A stretch of DNA of 64,000 nucleotides, taken from the NCBI RefSeq assembly GCF_041737375.1, contig NZ_JBGSRV010000006.1, forward strand, positions 134,088 to 198,087, read 5' to 3'. Position 1 is the first letter of the stretch, and each line of letters opens with the position of its first letter. Positions 25,780 to 34,874 of the stretch are shown here, in pieces. A model generated the notes under the pieces. It saw only the letters and a program-made list of their open reading frames with translations, did not search any database and had not been told where the DNA came from. The DNA is from Vampirovibrio sp041737375 (GTDB lineage: Bacteria; Cyanobacteriota; Vampirovibrionia; Vampirovibrionales; Vampirovibrionaceae). A program made the translations under genes and the position numbers.

Positions 25780-26634
25780 ATGAAAAAAGAATTGATCGAG
25801 CTCTTGAGAAAAAATTTCGAAGAATATGCCCAAATGGAGGGAGATGTAGAGTTTTGGTATGCTCGAGATCTGCAACACCTTTTAGACTACGACGAGTGGC
25901 GTAATTTTTTAAATGTTATAAACAAAGCCAAAATTGCTTGTGAGGTTGTGGGTCAACAAATTGTAGACCATTTTGTTGATACCAACAAAATGGTTGAAAT
26001 TGGCTCAGGGACAGAAAGAAGTGTGCTTGATATCAAGCTGACTCGATATGCTTGCTATTTGATCGCTCAAAATGGCGATCCGGGTAAGGGACAGATTGCT
26101 TTTGCGCAGACGTACTTTGCCATTCAGACCAGAAAACAGGAGGTTTTGGAAGCTCGACTATTACTTCAAGAACGACTTCAGGCGAGAGAACAACTTACCG
26201 CTAGTGAAACAGAGCTCTCTAAGAATATTTATGAGCGTGGTGTTGATAGTCAGGGCTTCGGCAACATTCGGAGCAAAGGCGATCAAGCGCTTTTTGGTGG
26301 CTACAACACCTCCCAAATGAAAGACAAGTTAAATATCCCCCCACGTCGAGCGCTGGCAGACTTTCTTCCAACCGTGACTATTACGGCAAAAAATCTTGCA
26401 ACTGAAATTACAAATCATAATGTTAGACGAGATGATTTATACGGAGAAGTTCAAATTACGGATGAGCACGTGCAGAATAATCAAAACATCCGAGAACTGT
26501 TAGAAAAGAGTGGTATTAAACCATAAGAGCTGCCGCCAGAAGAAGATATCAAAAAGTTGGAAAGGCGCGTGAAATCCGAGGAGAAAAAGTTTTTAAAAGA
26601 GGTCAGACCTTTGCTGCCTGTCGTTGACAATTAG
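25780..26634 (+). pseudogene. dinD: DinD-like DNA-damage-inducible protein, broken by one stop
   Basis: The frame encodes a BRO-N/AntA-type N-terminal domain (YARDLQHLLDYDEWRNF) and a DinD-type C-terminal part with LPTVTITAKNLATEITNHNV. An in-frame TAA at 26524-26526 ends a 248-residue product. The same frame continues for 35 codons with recognisable DinD sequence (ELPPEEDIKKLERRVKSEEK) to TAG at 26632. Full length would be 284 codons, close to the usual 270-280. So one nonsense change removed the C-terminus; the truncated product may still be made. The locus is AT-rich compared with its neighbours and lies beside a tRNA, which suggests transfer. No LexA box is evident. Confidence 0.85.
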
Positions 26635-26710
26635 AAAGCGAATATGATTTTGGTAGAGGGCTATTTTTTTAGGCGTTCAAAAAACTTGAATGCGTTCTGT
26701 GTTACGGATT

Positions 26711-27376
26711 TCACTTAAAAATGCGTCTTAGGCGCCATAGAATGAAGCGTTCGGAGGGCAGGGTTTTATCGGTGTTTCTTAAGGTGTCAATCAGGGTGTT
26801 GGCTTCCAGTCGCAAGGGGGTGTTTTCTGTGGCTAACAGCACTTCGGGATAGTGGGCATTCAGCAGTAAAAGCACAATATGGCGGTCTTGTGAGAATTTT
26901 AAACGGCCAATAAACCCCAATTGATCCACCCCTTTGGGTTGAGCAATTTTTAAATTGGCCAACTGATTTTCAGCAGCGTTTGAGCGAAGGGGCTGGATTT
27001 TTAGCGAGATGGGGACCGAAAGGGGGCTAGCAATTGGCATGGTTGGGCCCGCCTGGGTGAGCAGGGTTTTGGCAAGCCGCCCCAAATCCTCGGTTAAATA
27101 AAAAGAACGCTGATCAGCTTGGCGAATGTCAATGAGGATGACCTGAGACTGGGTTTTCGGGTTCTCTAAAAAAGCGTAAAACCCAACCGCCTCATTGGAT
27201 GTCGTATTCAATGCTTGAGACGAGGTGGCCTCATAAGGGGCGGGTAGGCCATTTGAAAAAATAGCATCCAGTGCGCTTTGATTCACCGGGCTGGATAAAT
27301 CTGCCCAGCTGCTGGCAATAAGCGCTGCATGCATCAGCAGGCCGGTAAAGCCGAGGGTGAGGCATAATTTTTTCAT
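26711..27376 (-). CDS. Secreted protein of unknown function
   Basis: A protein of about 221 residues with an N-terminal signal peptide (MKKLCLTLGFTGLLMHAALIA, cleavage near SSWA). The ATG at 27376 has AGG upstream; an earlier in-frame start exists but would disrupt the signal peptide. The mature part mixes beta and helix predictions, has no Cys after the signal and shows no motif I recognise. It stands alone between the DinD remnant and the bacterioferritin gene. Confidence 0.65.
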   Translation of the reverse strand: MKKLCLTLGFTGLLMHAALIASSWADLSSPVNQSALDAIFSNGLPAPYEATSSQALNTTSNEAVGFYAFLENPKTQSQVILIDIRQADQRSFYLTEDLGRLAKTLLTQAGPTMPIASPLSVPISLKIQPLRSNAAENQLANLKIAQPKGVDQLGFIGRLKFSQDRHIVLLLLNAHYPEVLLATENTPLRLEANTLIDTLRNTDKTLPSERFILWRLRRIFK

Positions 27377-27579
27377 AGTGCCTAATGTATCACATCTTTT
27401 TTGAACGATGCCACCCAGGGCAAGCACGGCTGGGGGCGTTCTGGAAACGGGGCCATAGGCCCGTTGTTTCTGTTTGTTTGGAGAAAGCGGGGCATTCCGT
27501 TAGAATCAAACGCAAGCCCACTCGATTATTCTCAACGAATGGATACTTTTACACGCGCTATTTTAATAAGGATGTAAGC

Positions 27580-28014
27580 ATGACCGATTATACGTTTGAT
27601 ATGCCCAAAGTGGTAGACACCCTGAACCGCATTGTGGAAATGGAACTGGCGGGTGTGGTTCGCTACACGCACTATTCCTTTATGGTGTTTGGCCCTAACC
27701 GTATTCCCATTACCTCCTGGCTGCGCGATCAGGCCAGTGAGTCTCTGGTTCACGCTCAGGAAAGCGGTGAGTTGATTACTTACCTGGGAGAACACCCATC
27801 GCTGGGCATTGGACAGCTCCTGGAAACCCACAAGCACGATATTTTCAGCATTCTGGAAGAGTCTCTCATTCATGAGTCCCGCCAAATGCAGCTGTATCAG
27901 GATTTGCTGGATTTGGTAAAAGACAAATCGGTGATGTTTGAGGAGTTTGCCCGCCGCATGGTTGCCGAAGAGGAAACCCACATTGGCGAAGTTCGTAAAA
28001 TGATGCGCAAGTAG
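27580..28014 (+). CDS. Bacterioferritin/ferritin-like diiron protein
   Basis: A four-helix ferritin-like protein of 144 residues starting at 27580 (MTDYTFDMPK), with AAGGATG upstream. Carboxylate and His ligands expected of the family are visible: the E in IVEMELAG, HAQE with neighbouring E, ESLIHESRQ, and EEETH near the C-terminus. It resembles bacterioferritins without the haem-ligating Met being certain. The likely role is iron storage or oxidative protection. A terminator follows. Confidence 0.85.
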   Translation: MTDYTFDMPKVVDTLNRIVEMELAGVVRYTHYSFMVFGPNRIPITSWLRDQASESLVHAQESGELITYLGEHPSLGIGQLLETHKHDIFSILEESLIHESRQMQLYQDLLDLVKDKSVMFEEFARRMVAEEETHIGEVRKMMRK

Positions 28015-28040
28015 AGCCTCCTCACTAAAAAATGCCACCC

Positions 28041-28072
28041 GCACCCGTCTCACTGGCGGGTGCTTTGGTTTA
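28041..28072 (+). terminator. Terminator after the ferritin-like gene
   Basis: Stem GCACCCG/CGGGTGC (28041-28047 with 28057-28063), nine-base loop, followed by TTTGGTTT. Confidence 0.75.
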
Positions 28073-28107
28073 AAAGCGGCAGTGGCCATGGCATGCCAAA
28101 CAACCCC

Positions 28108-28145
28108 TTGACAGCAAAGTGGCAGTCTCGGCTACTATATAGTAG
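28108..28145 (+). promoter_or_regulatory. Probable trp promoter with overlapping palindrome
   Basis: A consensus TTGACA (28108-28113) is followed 19 bases later by TACTAT. The -10 region lies inside a perfect 14-base palindrome, CTACTATATAGTAG (28132-28145), which could be an operator. It lies 30 bases before the leader peptide start. The half-site loosely resembles TrpR operator half-sites; that link is speculative. Confidence 0.5.
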
Positions 28146-28175
28146 AATTAAAATCAGTTTAAAAAATAAGTATGG

Positions 28176-28274
28176 ATGATGATGCGTTTCCTGCAATCCC
28201 AACCGGCCAATTTAACACAGTGGTGGTGGCTTCGCCTAACTACTGGCCTGCCGTGCTGGGTTGATTGTCGTTAA
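28176..28274 (+). CDS. trpL: trp operon leader peptide
   Basis: A 32-residue reading frame beginning MMM (28176, 28179 or 28182 could each start it) and containing three consecutive Trp codons (TGG at 28221-28229) and a fourth near the end. It lies about 110 bases before trpE and overlaps the predicted attenuator segments 1 and 2, as a true leader peptide must. A small frame rich in Trp codons exactly here is very unlikely by chance. An overlapping frame from 28172 has one Trp and is not favoured. Confidence 0.85.
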   Translation: MMMRFLQSQPANLTQWWWLRLTTGLPCWVDCR

Positions 28275-28329
28275 TCATCGTCATTCCTTCCCCACATTCC
28301 CAAGAGAGCAGGCCGCCGAGCCTGTTTTT
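28218..28329 (+). promoter_or_regulatory. trp transcription attenuator
   Basis: Classic mutually exclusive pairings can be drawn. Segment 1 CAGTGGT (28218-28224, over the Trp codons) pairs with segment 2 ACTACTG (28239-28245). Segment 2 GGCCTGC (28245-28251) pairs perfectly with segment 3 GCAGGCC (28308-28314). Segment 3 AGCAGGC pairs with segment 4 GCCTGTT (28320-28326), followed by a T-run: a terminator. Stalling at the Trp codons would free segment 2 to form the antiterminator. It should reduce trpEGDCFBA transcription when charged tRNA-Trp is plentiful. Confidence 0.82.
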
Positions 28330-28387
28330 GTGTTTTATTCCCATTTTTTAGTTTTCAAGTTTAAATTTTAAGCCATCGGAGTCCATT

Positions 28388-29854
28388 ATGCCCCTGACCA
28401 TAGAAAGTTATCTCTCGGATACGGAAACCCCGGTGTCACTCTTTCATCGGCTCAACCTGTCTTTTCCCCTCATGTTTTTATTTGAAAGCACCGATGGCGA
28501 TAACCGGGTGGGCCGCTTTTCCATTTTGGGGCTGGATCCGGTGTTGAGCTTTCGGCTGAAAAACGGAACCGCCATGATCCAAAACCATCGGGATGGTACC
28601 GAGCGGCTGGAATCTTGTACCGATCCCATGGCCCGCTTAAAAGCCTTGCAGGCCGAAACGCTGCCTGATATCACCCCGCTGCCCGCCTCGTTTGCCGATC
28701 TGCCGTTAAGTTCCGGCTGGGTGGGTTATATGGGTTATGGCACCACTCAGTACTTTGAGCAGATTCCTCAGCCGGAACAGGATGTGCTGAACGTTCCTGA
28801 TATTTACATGGCCCTGTATGATTCGGTGATTGTGTTTGATCATTTGTACCGTCGCATTCATGTCATTTCTCACCGGGCCGAATTGGGCGCTCAGGCCCTT
28901 TTAAGCACCATTCAAACCGCCTTGCATCGGGAAAAACATGAGTTGCGCTTGCTGGCCTTGCCCGATATATCGGATGAGCGGGTGTTTGATTCGGTGCAAT
29001 ACGCTACCCCCAAGCCTCGCTTTCTGGAAGCCATTCGACAAGCCAAACAATGGATTGTGGAAGGGCAGATTTTTCAAATTGTGCTGGCCCAGCGGTTCTC
29101 TCTACCGGTTCAATGCTCCACGCTGGATATTTATCGCACGGTCACTGCCATCAATCCCTCCCCCTATGCATATTACCTCAAGTTCCCAGAGTTTACCTAT
29201 CTGGGTTCTTCCCCAGAAACGTTTATACGCAGCCGAAACGGTCAGGTGACCTTGAAAGCCTTAGCCGGCACCCGGCCCCGAGGCACTTGCGAGCAAAGCG
29301 ATCGGGCCTTGACCGATGAACTAAAAGCCAGCCGTAAAGAAATGGCGGAACACCGGATGCTGGTGGATCTGGGTCGAAACGATATGGGCCGCATCTGTCA
29401 GCCGGGAAGTATTGCGGTGGGGGAAATCGCCCAAATTTTACGCTATACCCATGTCATGCATCTGGCCACTGAAATTCAGGGAACCTTAAAAGCGGGGTTA
29501 AATGGGTATGATGCCCTGAAATGTTGCTTTCCCCGTGGCACCGTGAGTGGGGCGCCTAAAATTCGGGCCCTGCAATTGCTGGCCAAACTGGAGCCAGAGC
29601 AGCGGGGTGTTTATTCCGGGATGGTGGGTTACATTGATGCCAATGGCAACGCGGATGGGGCCATCGCCATTCGTTCCGCCCTGATTCAGGATGGCATGGC
29701 CCATATTCACGCAGGCGCAGGCATTGTGCATCACTCGGAGCCTGAGGCGGAGTATGAAGAAACCCGAAATAAGGCAAAAAGCATGGTAAAAGCCATTCTG
29801 ATGGCGGAAAGGATGAACGCCGATGTTAGCGCAACGCCCCGTGGTGATTATTGA
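28388..29854 (+). CDS. trpE: Anthranilate synthase component I
   Basis: Converts chorismate, with ammonia from TrpG, to anthranilate. It is 488 residues, normal for TrpE. The chorismate-binding core is clear: GSSPETFIRSRNG, ALAGTRPRG, HRMLVDLGRNDMGRIC, FPRGTVSGAPKIRALQLL and GAGIVHHSEPEAEYEET. The N-terminal region holds LFESTDGDNRVGRFSILG, a likely Trp feedback region. It is the first structural gene after the attenuator and overlaps trpG by 32 bases. Confidence 0.97.
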   Translation: MPLTIESYLSDTETPVSLFHRLNLSFPLMFLFESTDGDNRVGRFSILGLDPVLSFRLKNGTAMIQNHRDGTERLESCTDPMARLKALQAETLPDITPLPASFADLPLSSGWVGYMGYGTTQYFEQIPQPEQDVLNVPDIYMALYDSVIVFDHLYRRIHVISHRAELGAQALLSTIQTALHREKHELRLLALPDISDERVFDSVQYATPKPRFLEAIRQAKQWIVEGQIFQIVLAQRFSLPVQCSTLDIYRTVTAINPSPYAYYLKFPEFTYLGSSPETFIRSRNGQVTLKALAGTRPRGTCEQSDRALTDELKASRKEMAEHRMLVDLGRNDMGRICQPGSIAVGEIAQILRYTHVMHLATEIQGTLKAGLNGYDALKCCFPRGTVSGAPKIRALQLLAKLEPEQRGVYSGMVGYIDANGNADGAIAIRSALIQDGMAHIHAGAGIVHHSEPEAEYEETRNKAKSMVKAILMAERMNADVSATPRGDY

Positions 29855-30425
29855 TAATTACGATTCGTTCAGTTACAACCTGTATCAGATGACACAGGTG
29901 GAAACTGAAGCCCCGGTAAAGATTTACCGGAATGATCAAATTGATTTTGCCACCTTGCTGGCCAAAAAGCCGCAACGGGTCATTTTATCTCCCGGCCCCG
30001 GAAACCCGGCCATTGCAGCCGATTTTGGGGTTTGCGCTGATATTATTCAAAATCAGGCGGCGCTGGATTGTCCGGTTTTGGGGGTGTGTCTGGGGCATCA
30101 GGGCATTGCGCATTATTTGGGTGGCCGGGTTATTGCGGCCCCGGAAATCGTGCATGGCGAGAGCCGTTCCATGCAATGCGTAAGCGATAGTGGGTTGTTT
30201 AAAGATGTCCCTACAGTGTTTGAGGCCATGCGCTATCATTCCCTGCTAGTGGATGAAAGCACCCTGCCGGAGGGGTTGGAAATTACGGTTCGAGATCTGG
30301 AAACTGCCATTCCTATGGCCATGCAGCATCGCACCCGGCCCATTTTTGGCATTCAGTTTCACCCCGAATCCATTGGCACCCCTTATGGCAAACAGATTCT
30401 AAGGAATTTCCTGAACCTATGCTAA
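29823..30425 (+). CDS. trpG: Anthranilate synthase component II (glutamine amidotransferase)
   Basis: Supplies ammonia from glutamine to TrpE. The 200-residue class I amidotransferase has the nucleophile Cys in GVCLGHQGIA near residue 82 and the catalytic His-Glu in FGIQFHPESIGT near 180. The first strand VVIIDNYDSFSYNL is typical of TrpG/PabA. It overlaps trpD by seven bases. Confidence 0.96.
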   Translation: MLAQRPVVIIDNYDSFSYNLYQMTQVETEAPVKIYRNDQIDFATLLAKKPQRVILSPGPGNPAIAADFGVCADIIQNQAALDCPVLGVCLGHQGIAHYLGGRVIAAPEIVHGESRSMQCVSDSGLFKDVPTVFEAMRYHSLLVDESTLPEGLEITVRDLETAIPMAMQHRTRPIFGIQFHPESIGTPYGKQILRNFLNLC

Positions 30426-31408
30426 ACCGTCAGGAGCTTCGCCAGCTCATTCATCTGGAATATTCGGAAGCGGATACCTTGCATTGGCTGGGGCAATTAA
30501 CGCCCGAGGCAATCACCCCCGCTTTATTTTCCGATGCGCTGGCTTGTCTGGAGGAAACCGTCTTGCCGGTTGCGCTTCCGGCGATGCCTGTGATGGATTG
30601 TTGTGGAACCGGTGGCAGTGGGCTGCCGCATTTTAATACCTCCACCACGGTGGCCTTTATTTTGGCGGCGGCGGGCGTGCCCGTCGTTAAATTTGGCAAC
30701 CGGGGCTTGAGTAGCCTGAGCGGTAGTTTCGATTTGCTGGCCCAATTGGGCTTTTCAGCGCCACTGGATTTACGGCGAATTCCTGAAGGGCTGGCGCATT
30801 GTGGACTGGTTTTTCTATTTGCGCCGCAGTGCTATCCTCAGTTGGCCCCCTTTAATCAATTGCGCCGTCAGCTTAAAACCAGAACCCTGTTTAACTTTTT
30901 GGGGCCATTGTTAAATCCGGTGAAACCAGCTTATCGGTTGCTGGGCGTTTCTCATCCGCTTATGCAAACCCAAATGGCCCATTATTTGGCCAGCACCGGC
31001 GTTTGTCAGCGAGGCTGGATCGCTTGCGGGGAATCCGGGCTGGATGAGCTGGAAATTGCTGCTCCCACCCGTGTTTTTGAGATTCAAAAAACGCACTATC
31101 AGGAAATGACCATTCCGCCTTTTGTAATAGAAACTGAAACAGAAAATAATCCAGCTCTTCACCCTATCGGCCCACATAACCCGGTGGAGAATGAGGCCAT
31201 TTTGATGCGCTTGTTTCAAAATCAGGATCAGCAATCTCCTTACTATCAAATGGTGTGTTTCAATGCGGGAGCGGGCCTGTTGATTGCCGGAAAGGCAAGT
31301 TCTCTGGCGGCGGGGGTGCAAGAGGCCAAAGCCTTGCTGCGGGGTGGAAAAGCGTTGGAAAAATTGAATGAATGCCGGAGGTTTTATGAATCGTTTTCCA
31401 CCCGGTAA
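30419..31408 (+). CDS. trpD: Anthranilate phosphoribosyltransferase
   Basis: Transfers phosphoribose from PRPP to anthranilate. It is 329 residues. The PRPP-binding loop CGTGGSG near residue 62 and the NTSTT motif are intact, as is KFGNRGLSSLSGSFDLL; the glycine-rich segment usually reads KHGNR, so His to Phe is a small departure. LGPLLNPVKP is the conserved anthranilate-site region. It overlaps trpC slightly if the earliest trpC start is used. Confidence 0.95.
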   Translation: MLNRQELRQLIHLEYSEADTLHWLGQLTPEAITPALFSDALACLEETVLPVALPAMPVMDCCGTGGSGLPHFNTSTTVAFILAAAGVPVVKFGNRGLSSLSGSFDLLAQLGFSAPLDLRRIPEGLAHCGLVFLFAPQCYPQLAPFNQLRRQLKTRTLFNFLGPLLNPVKPAYRLLGVSHPLMQTQMAHYLASTGVCQRGWIACGESGLDELEIAAPTRVFEIQKTHYQEMTIPPFVIETETENNPALHPIGPHNPVENEAILMRLFQNQDQQSPYYQMVCFNAGAGLLIAGKASSLAAGVQEAKALLRGGKALEKLNECRRFYESFSTR

Positions 31409-32183
31409 GGTACTGGATACCATTGTGGCCCACAAAATTCAGGAGGTGGCCGCACGCAAGGCCCAGCTTCCCTTGGCAGACTTTCTACCGCAGCTGCAGA
31501 AAATTACCTCTCAACCTTTGGAAACCGCCATTCGGCAATCGGCGGGTAAAAGCGCTTTTATTTTAGAAATCAAACCGGCCTCGCCCTCTGCGGGCCAATT
31601 GAAAGCTACTCTGGATTTAGATCCGTTACTGGCCCTGTACACGCAGTATGGGGCCGCCATTTCGGTACTAACCGATCAAACTTATTTTGGAGGGAGTTTG
31701 GGGTTACTGCAACAGGTGGCGAAGCAGGTTTCTTTGCCGACCTTGTGCAAGGATTTTGTGATGGATCCCTATCAGGTTTATGAAGCCCGAAAAGCAGGGG
31801 CCCAAGCGGTTTTACTGATTGTGAAAGCCCTCAGTGATTCGCAGTTGAGCCTGCTGAATCAGTTGATTTTGGACTGGGGCATGACCCCCTTGATTGAAGT
31901 GCAGGATGAAGCGGAAGTGGATCGGGCTTTGGCGGTGAACCCGTCGATTTTGCTCATTAATAACCGGGATCTGCAAACGCTGACCATGGATCTCTCCACC
32001 ACCCATCGGTTGGCGCCCCGTATTCCAGATTCTGTTTTAAAAATTTCGGCCAGCGGCATGCAAACGCGGGAAGATATTTTGCGGCTTCAGGATTATTGCG
32101 ATGGCTTTTTAATTGGCTCTACCCTCATGCGGGAGCCGACCCCCCTGGCGTTGGAAAAAAAGTTACAGGGCCTACTGACATGA
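31386..32183 (+). CDS. trpC: Indole-3-glycerol phosphate synthase
   Basis: Closes the indole ring. A TIM barrel of 265 residues with the catalytic KPASPSAG loop (ILEIKPASPSAGQL), LCKDFVMDPYQVYEARKAGA and INNRDLQTL. ATG at 31386 has GGAGG upstream; an in-frame ATG at 31368 is a worse fit. It ends in an ATGA overlap with trpF. trpC and trpF are separate genes, unlike the fused form in E. coli. Confidence 0.96.
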   Translation: MNRFPPGKVLDTIVAHKIQEVAARKAQLPLADFLPQLQKITSQPLETAIRQSAGKSAFILEIKPASPSAGQLKATLDLDPLLALYTQYGAAISVLTDQTYFGGSLGLLQQVAKQVSLPTLCKDFVMDPYQVYEARKAGAQAVLLIVKALSDSQLSLLNQLILDWGMTPLIEVQDEAEVDRALAVNPSILLINNRDLQTLTMDLSTTHRLAPRIPDSVLKISASGMQTREDILRLQDYCDGFLIGSTLMREPTPLALEKKLQGLLT

Positions 32184-32872
32184 CCCCACCTGTGGTTAAA
32201 ATTTGCGGAATTACCAATGTGTCCGATGCCATGGCCGCCATTCAAGCGGGTGCGGATTGGCTGGGCTTTATTTTTGTACCAGACACGCCCCGGTTTATTA
32301 CCGTGGAAACTGCCCAGGCGATTCTGCAAGCGGTGCGATCCCAAAGTCCCCCAACACAATGTGTAGGGGTGTTTCAAAATGCCAGTGCGGAAACCATTCA
32401 AGCGCATTGGGCTGCCTTGGGGCTGGATCAAATTCAGTTGCACGGCGATGAAACGCCTGCCTTCTGCGAGCAATTACCCGCTCCGGTGATCAAAACCCTG
32501 TTGCTGCAACCACATTTATCTTTCTCAAATTTGAGCACCACCGCAATGGCTTACTTGCAAGCGAACAATGTGAAAACCCTACTGCTGGATTTACCCAAAA
32601 ACAGTGCGGTGAAAGCGGTGGGAAGCTTGCCTGATGCTGTGGGCTTAAGGTCGTTTTTATCCACCTTTCCCAGTTTGTTGGCGGGGGGGGTAACGGCGGA
32701 TAATCTCCAGAGCGTATTGGAGCAATTTCAGCCGGTGGGGGTGGATGTGGCCTCTGGGGTTGAACAAGCGCCCGGACAAAAAGATGTAGAAAAGATGAAT
32801 CGTTTTTGCCAAATCATTCAAAATTTTAAATCGCAACCCAACCATGGAGATCCTTTGTCATGCAATCCCTAG
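32180..32872 (+). CDS. trpF: Phosphoribosylanthranilate isomerase
   Basis: Isomerises phosphoribosylanthranilate. About 230 residues starting at 32180, so that the protein begins MTPPVVKICGITN; VKICGIT carries the catalytic Cys. The catalytic Asp lies in LLLDLPKNSA-like context, and VDVASGVEQAPGQKD is the phosphate-binding end. The start overlaps the trpC stop by four bases and the gene overlaps trpB by 13 bases. Confidence 0.95.
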   Translation: MTPPVVKICGITNVSDAMAAIQAGADWLGFIFVPDTPRFITVETAQAILQAVRSQSPPTQCVGVFQNASAETIQAHWAALGLDQIQLHGDETPAFCEQLPAPVIKTLLLQPHLSFSNLSTTAMAYLQANNVKTLLLDLPKNSAVKAVGSLPDAVGLRSFLSTFPSLLAGGVTADNLQSVLEQFQPVGVDVASGVEQAPGQKDVEKMNRFCQIIQNFKSQPNHGDPLSCNP

Positions 32873-34044
32873 GTTTTTTTGGCCCCTATGGGGGCATTTA
32901 TGTACCAGAGCTGTTAATGCCAGCCCTGGAAGAACTGGAAGCCGCCTTTTTGAATATTCAAGATGATGCGGATTTTCTGGCGGAATATCAATCGTTGCTG
33001 AAGCATTATGCAGGTCGTCCTACACCGCTGTATGAGGCCAAAAATTTATCTAAATTGTATGGCGCGCGTGTTTTTTTAAAGCGGGAAGACTTGCTGCACG
33101 GGGGCGCTCATAAAACCAACAATGCCATTGGGCAAGCCTTGCTGGCAAAAGCCATGGGGAAAACCCGGCTGATTGCCGAAACCGGGGCTGGTCAACACGG
33201 TGTCGCCACGGCCATGGCCGGTGCCTTGCTGGGCATGAAAACCGAAGTGTACATGGGCGCCGTAGATATGGAGCGCCAGCAACCCAATGTATTTCGGATG
33301 CGGTTGTTGGGGGCCACGGTTCATGCGGTGGAAACCGGTTCCAAAACCTTGAAGGATGCCATTAATGAGGCCCTTCGAGATTGGGTCAGCAATTTGGGAG
33401 ATACCTATTACCTCATTGGCACGGCTGCCGGGCCTCATCCTTACCCCACGCTGGTGCGCTTTTTTCAGCAGGTAATTGGAGAAGAAGCCCATCAGCAAAT
33501 GCTGGCCCAGGCGGGTCGATTGCCGGATAAAGTAGTGGCCTGTGTGGGTGGGGGCTCCAATGCCATTGGTATTTTTCAGGGGTTTAGAAATACCTCGGCC
33601 CAATTGATTGGGGTGGAACCCGCTGGTTTGGGCTTGGAGACGCCTCATCACGGGGCGGTTTTGGCCAAGGGAACGCTTGGTTGTTTGCATGGCATGAAAA
33701 GTTTGGCGTTGCAGGATAGGGATGGTCAGGTTCATGAAACCTATAGTATGGCTGCCGGACTGGATTACCCGCTGGTTGGGCCGGAGCATGCCTATATGCA
33801 ATCCACGGGGGAAGCCACTTATGTTTCCGCTACCGATGCCGAGGCACTGGCTGCTTTTCATACGCTGGCCAAAGCGGAAGGGATTTTGCCCGCTCTGGAA
33901 ACCTGCCACGCATTGGCGTACGCTGAGGTGCTGGCCAAAACCATGTCTCCCGATCAAATTATTTTAATTAACTTGTCGGGTCGTGGGGATAAAGATCTGC
34001 ATCAGGTAATGGCCCAACAGGAGAACGCTCATGTCCACGCTTAA
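32860..34044 (+). CDS. trpB: Tryptophan synthase beta chain
   Basis: PLP-dependent condensation of indole and serine. It is 394 residues, normal length. The PLP Lys lies in LHGGAHKTNNAIGQALLAK near residue 83; the phosphate loop GGGSNAIG is near 229; GRGDKD closes the protein. N-terminal FGPYGGIYVPE is typical of TrpB1. It overlaps trpA by 14 bases. Confidence 0.98.
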   Translation: MQSLGFFGPYGGIYVPELLMPALEELEAAFLNIQDDADFLAEYQSLLKHYAGRPTPLYEAKNLSKLYGARVFLKREDLLHGGAHKTNNAIGQALLAKAMGKTRLIAETGAGQHGVATAMAGALLGMKTEVYMGAVDMERQQPNVFRMRLLGATVHAVETGSKTLKDAINEALRDWVSNLGDTYYLIGTAAGPHPYPTLVRFFQQVIGEEAHQQMLAQAGRLPDKVVACVGGGSNAIGIFQGFRNTSAQLIGVEPAGLGLETPHHGAVLAKGTLGCLHGMKSLALQDRDGQVHETYSMAAGLDYPLVGPEHAYMQSTGEATYVSATDAEALAAFHTLAKAEGILPALETCHALAYAEVLAKTMSPDQIILINLSGRGDKDLHQVMAQQENAHVHA

Positions 34045-34852
34045 ACTGCAAAATCAGCAGCGTTATGAAAAACGATTCGCGCAATTAAAACAGGAAAACC
34101 GGCATGCCATGATTCCGTTTATTTTGTTAGGCTGGCCCAACCCGGAAGTTTGTTTGAGCATGATTGATGCCTTTATCGCAGGCGGGGCCAGCGCTTTGGA
34201 ATTGGGGATTTCTTTCAGCGATCCGGTGGCGGATGGTCCACTCATTCAGCAAGCGGCCCGTGAAACCATGGATGCTGGCTTTGATGTGGATCAGGCGATT
34301 GTATTGATTCGAAAAATTCGGGAGAAACACCCGGAAACGCCCATCAGTTTACTGGTTTATTACAATTTGGTGTTGGCCCGTGGGGTGGAAAAATTTTGTA
34401 GCGATATCGCCGCCGCAGGCGTGGATGCGCTTTTAATTGCCGACTTGCCGGTGGAGTGCATCGCTGAAATCAAGCCTGCCATAGATGCTTGTGGCCTACA
34501 GCTCACTTCTTTAATTTCCACCCTCACTGATCAGAGCCGCTTGCCAAGCATTGTTGAACACTCAGGCGGGTTTTTATATGCCGTTTCCCGCTTGGGCGTA
34601 ACGGGTGTGGAGGAACGCTATGATTCAGGTCTGGGCGAGTTGTTGAGCCGGGTTCGCGCTTACTCGGATTTACCGGTTTGTGTGGGCTTTGGTATTTCCC
34701 AGCGGACGCATGTGGAGGCCATGGTGAAGCTGGGAGCGGACGGCGTAATTGTAGGCTCTTCCGTGATGTCAAAAATTAAGGCCTTGGCCCCGGCGTATGC
34801 CACGGCGTCCATCGTGTCTTATATTCGGGATCTATCAGCGCCCGTTGTTTAG
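34031..34852 (+). CDS. trpA: Tryptophan synthase alpha chain
   Basis: Cleaves indole-3-glycerol phosphate to indole. It is 273 residues. Catalytic Glu and Asp lie in LELGISFSDPVADGPLIQQA; the flexible loop LLVYYNLVLARGVEKF and phosphate site GFGISQ are present. It is the last gene of the trpEGDCFBA operon; a strong hairpin follows. Confidence 0.97.
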   Translation: MSTLKLQNQQRYEKRFAQLKQENRHAMIPFILLGWPNPEVCLSMIDAFIAGGASALELGISFSDPVADGPLIQQAARETMDAGFDVDQAIVLIRKIREKHPETPISLLVYYNLVLARGVEKFCSDIAAAGVDALLIADLPVECIAEIKPAIDACGLQLTSLISTLTDQSRLPSIVEHSGGFLYAVSRLGVTGVEERYDSGLGELLSRVRAYSDLPVCVGFGISQRTHVEAMVKLGADGVIVGSSVMSKIKALAPAYATASIVSYIRDLSAPVV

Positions 34853-34874
34853 TGTCATAAAACAATTTACGCTA

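Noticed and set aside
25523..26710. Complete integrated element at tRNA-Thr
   Set aside because: No integrase and no duplicated tRNA 3' end were found between the tRNA and 27 kb, so only a transferred DinD locus is claimed.
28172..28264. Alternative leader frame starting at 28172
   Set aside because: It has only one Trp codon and ends before the attenuator segments; the frame from 28176 has four Trp codons.
33076..33957. 293-codon frame antisense to trpB
   Set aside because: trpB is complete and conserved on the plus strand; the antisense frame has no motif.
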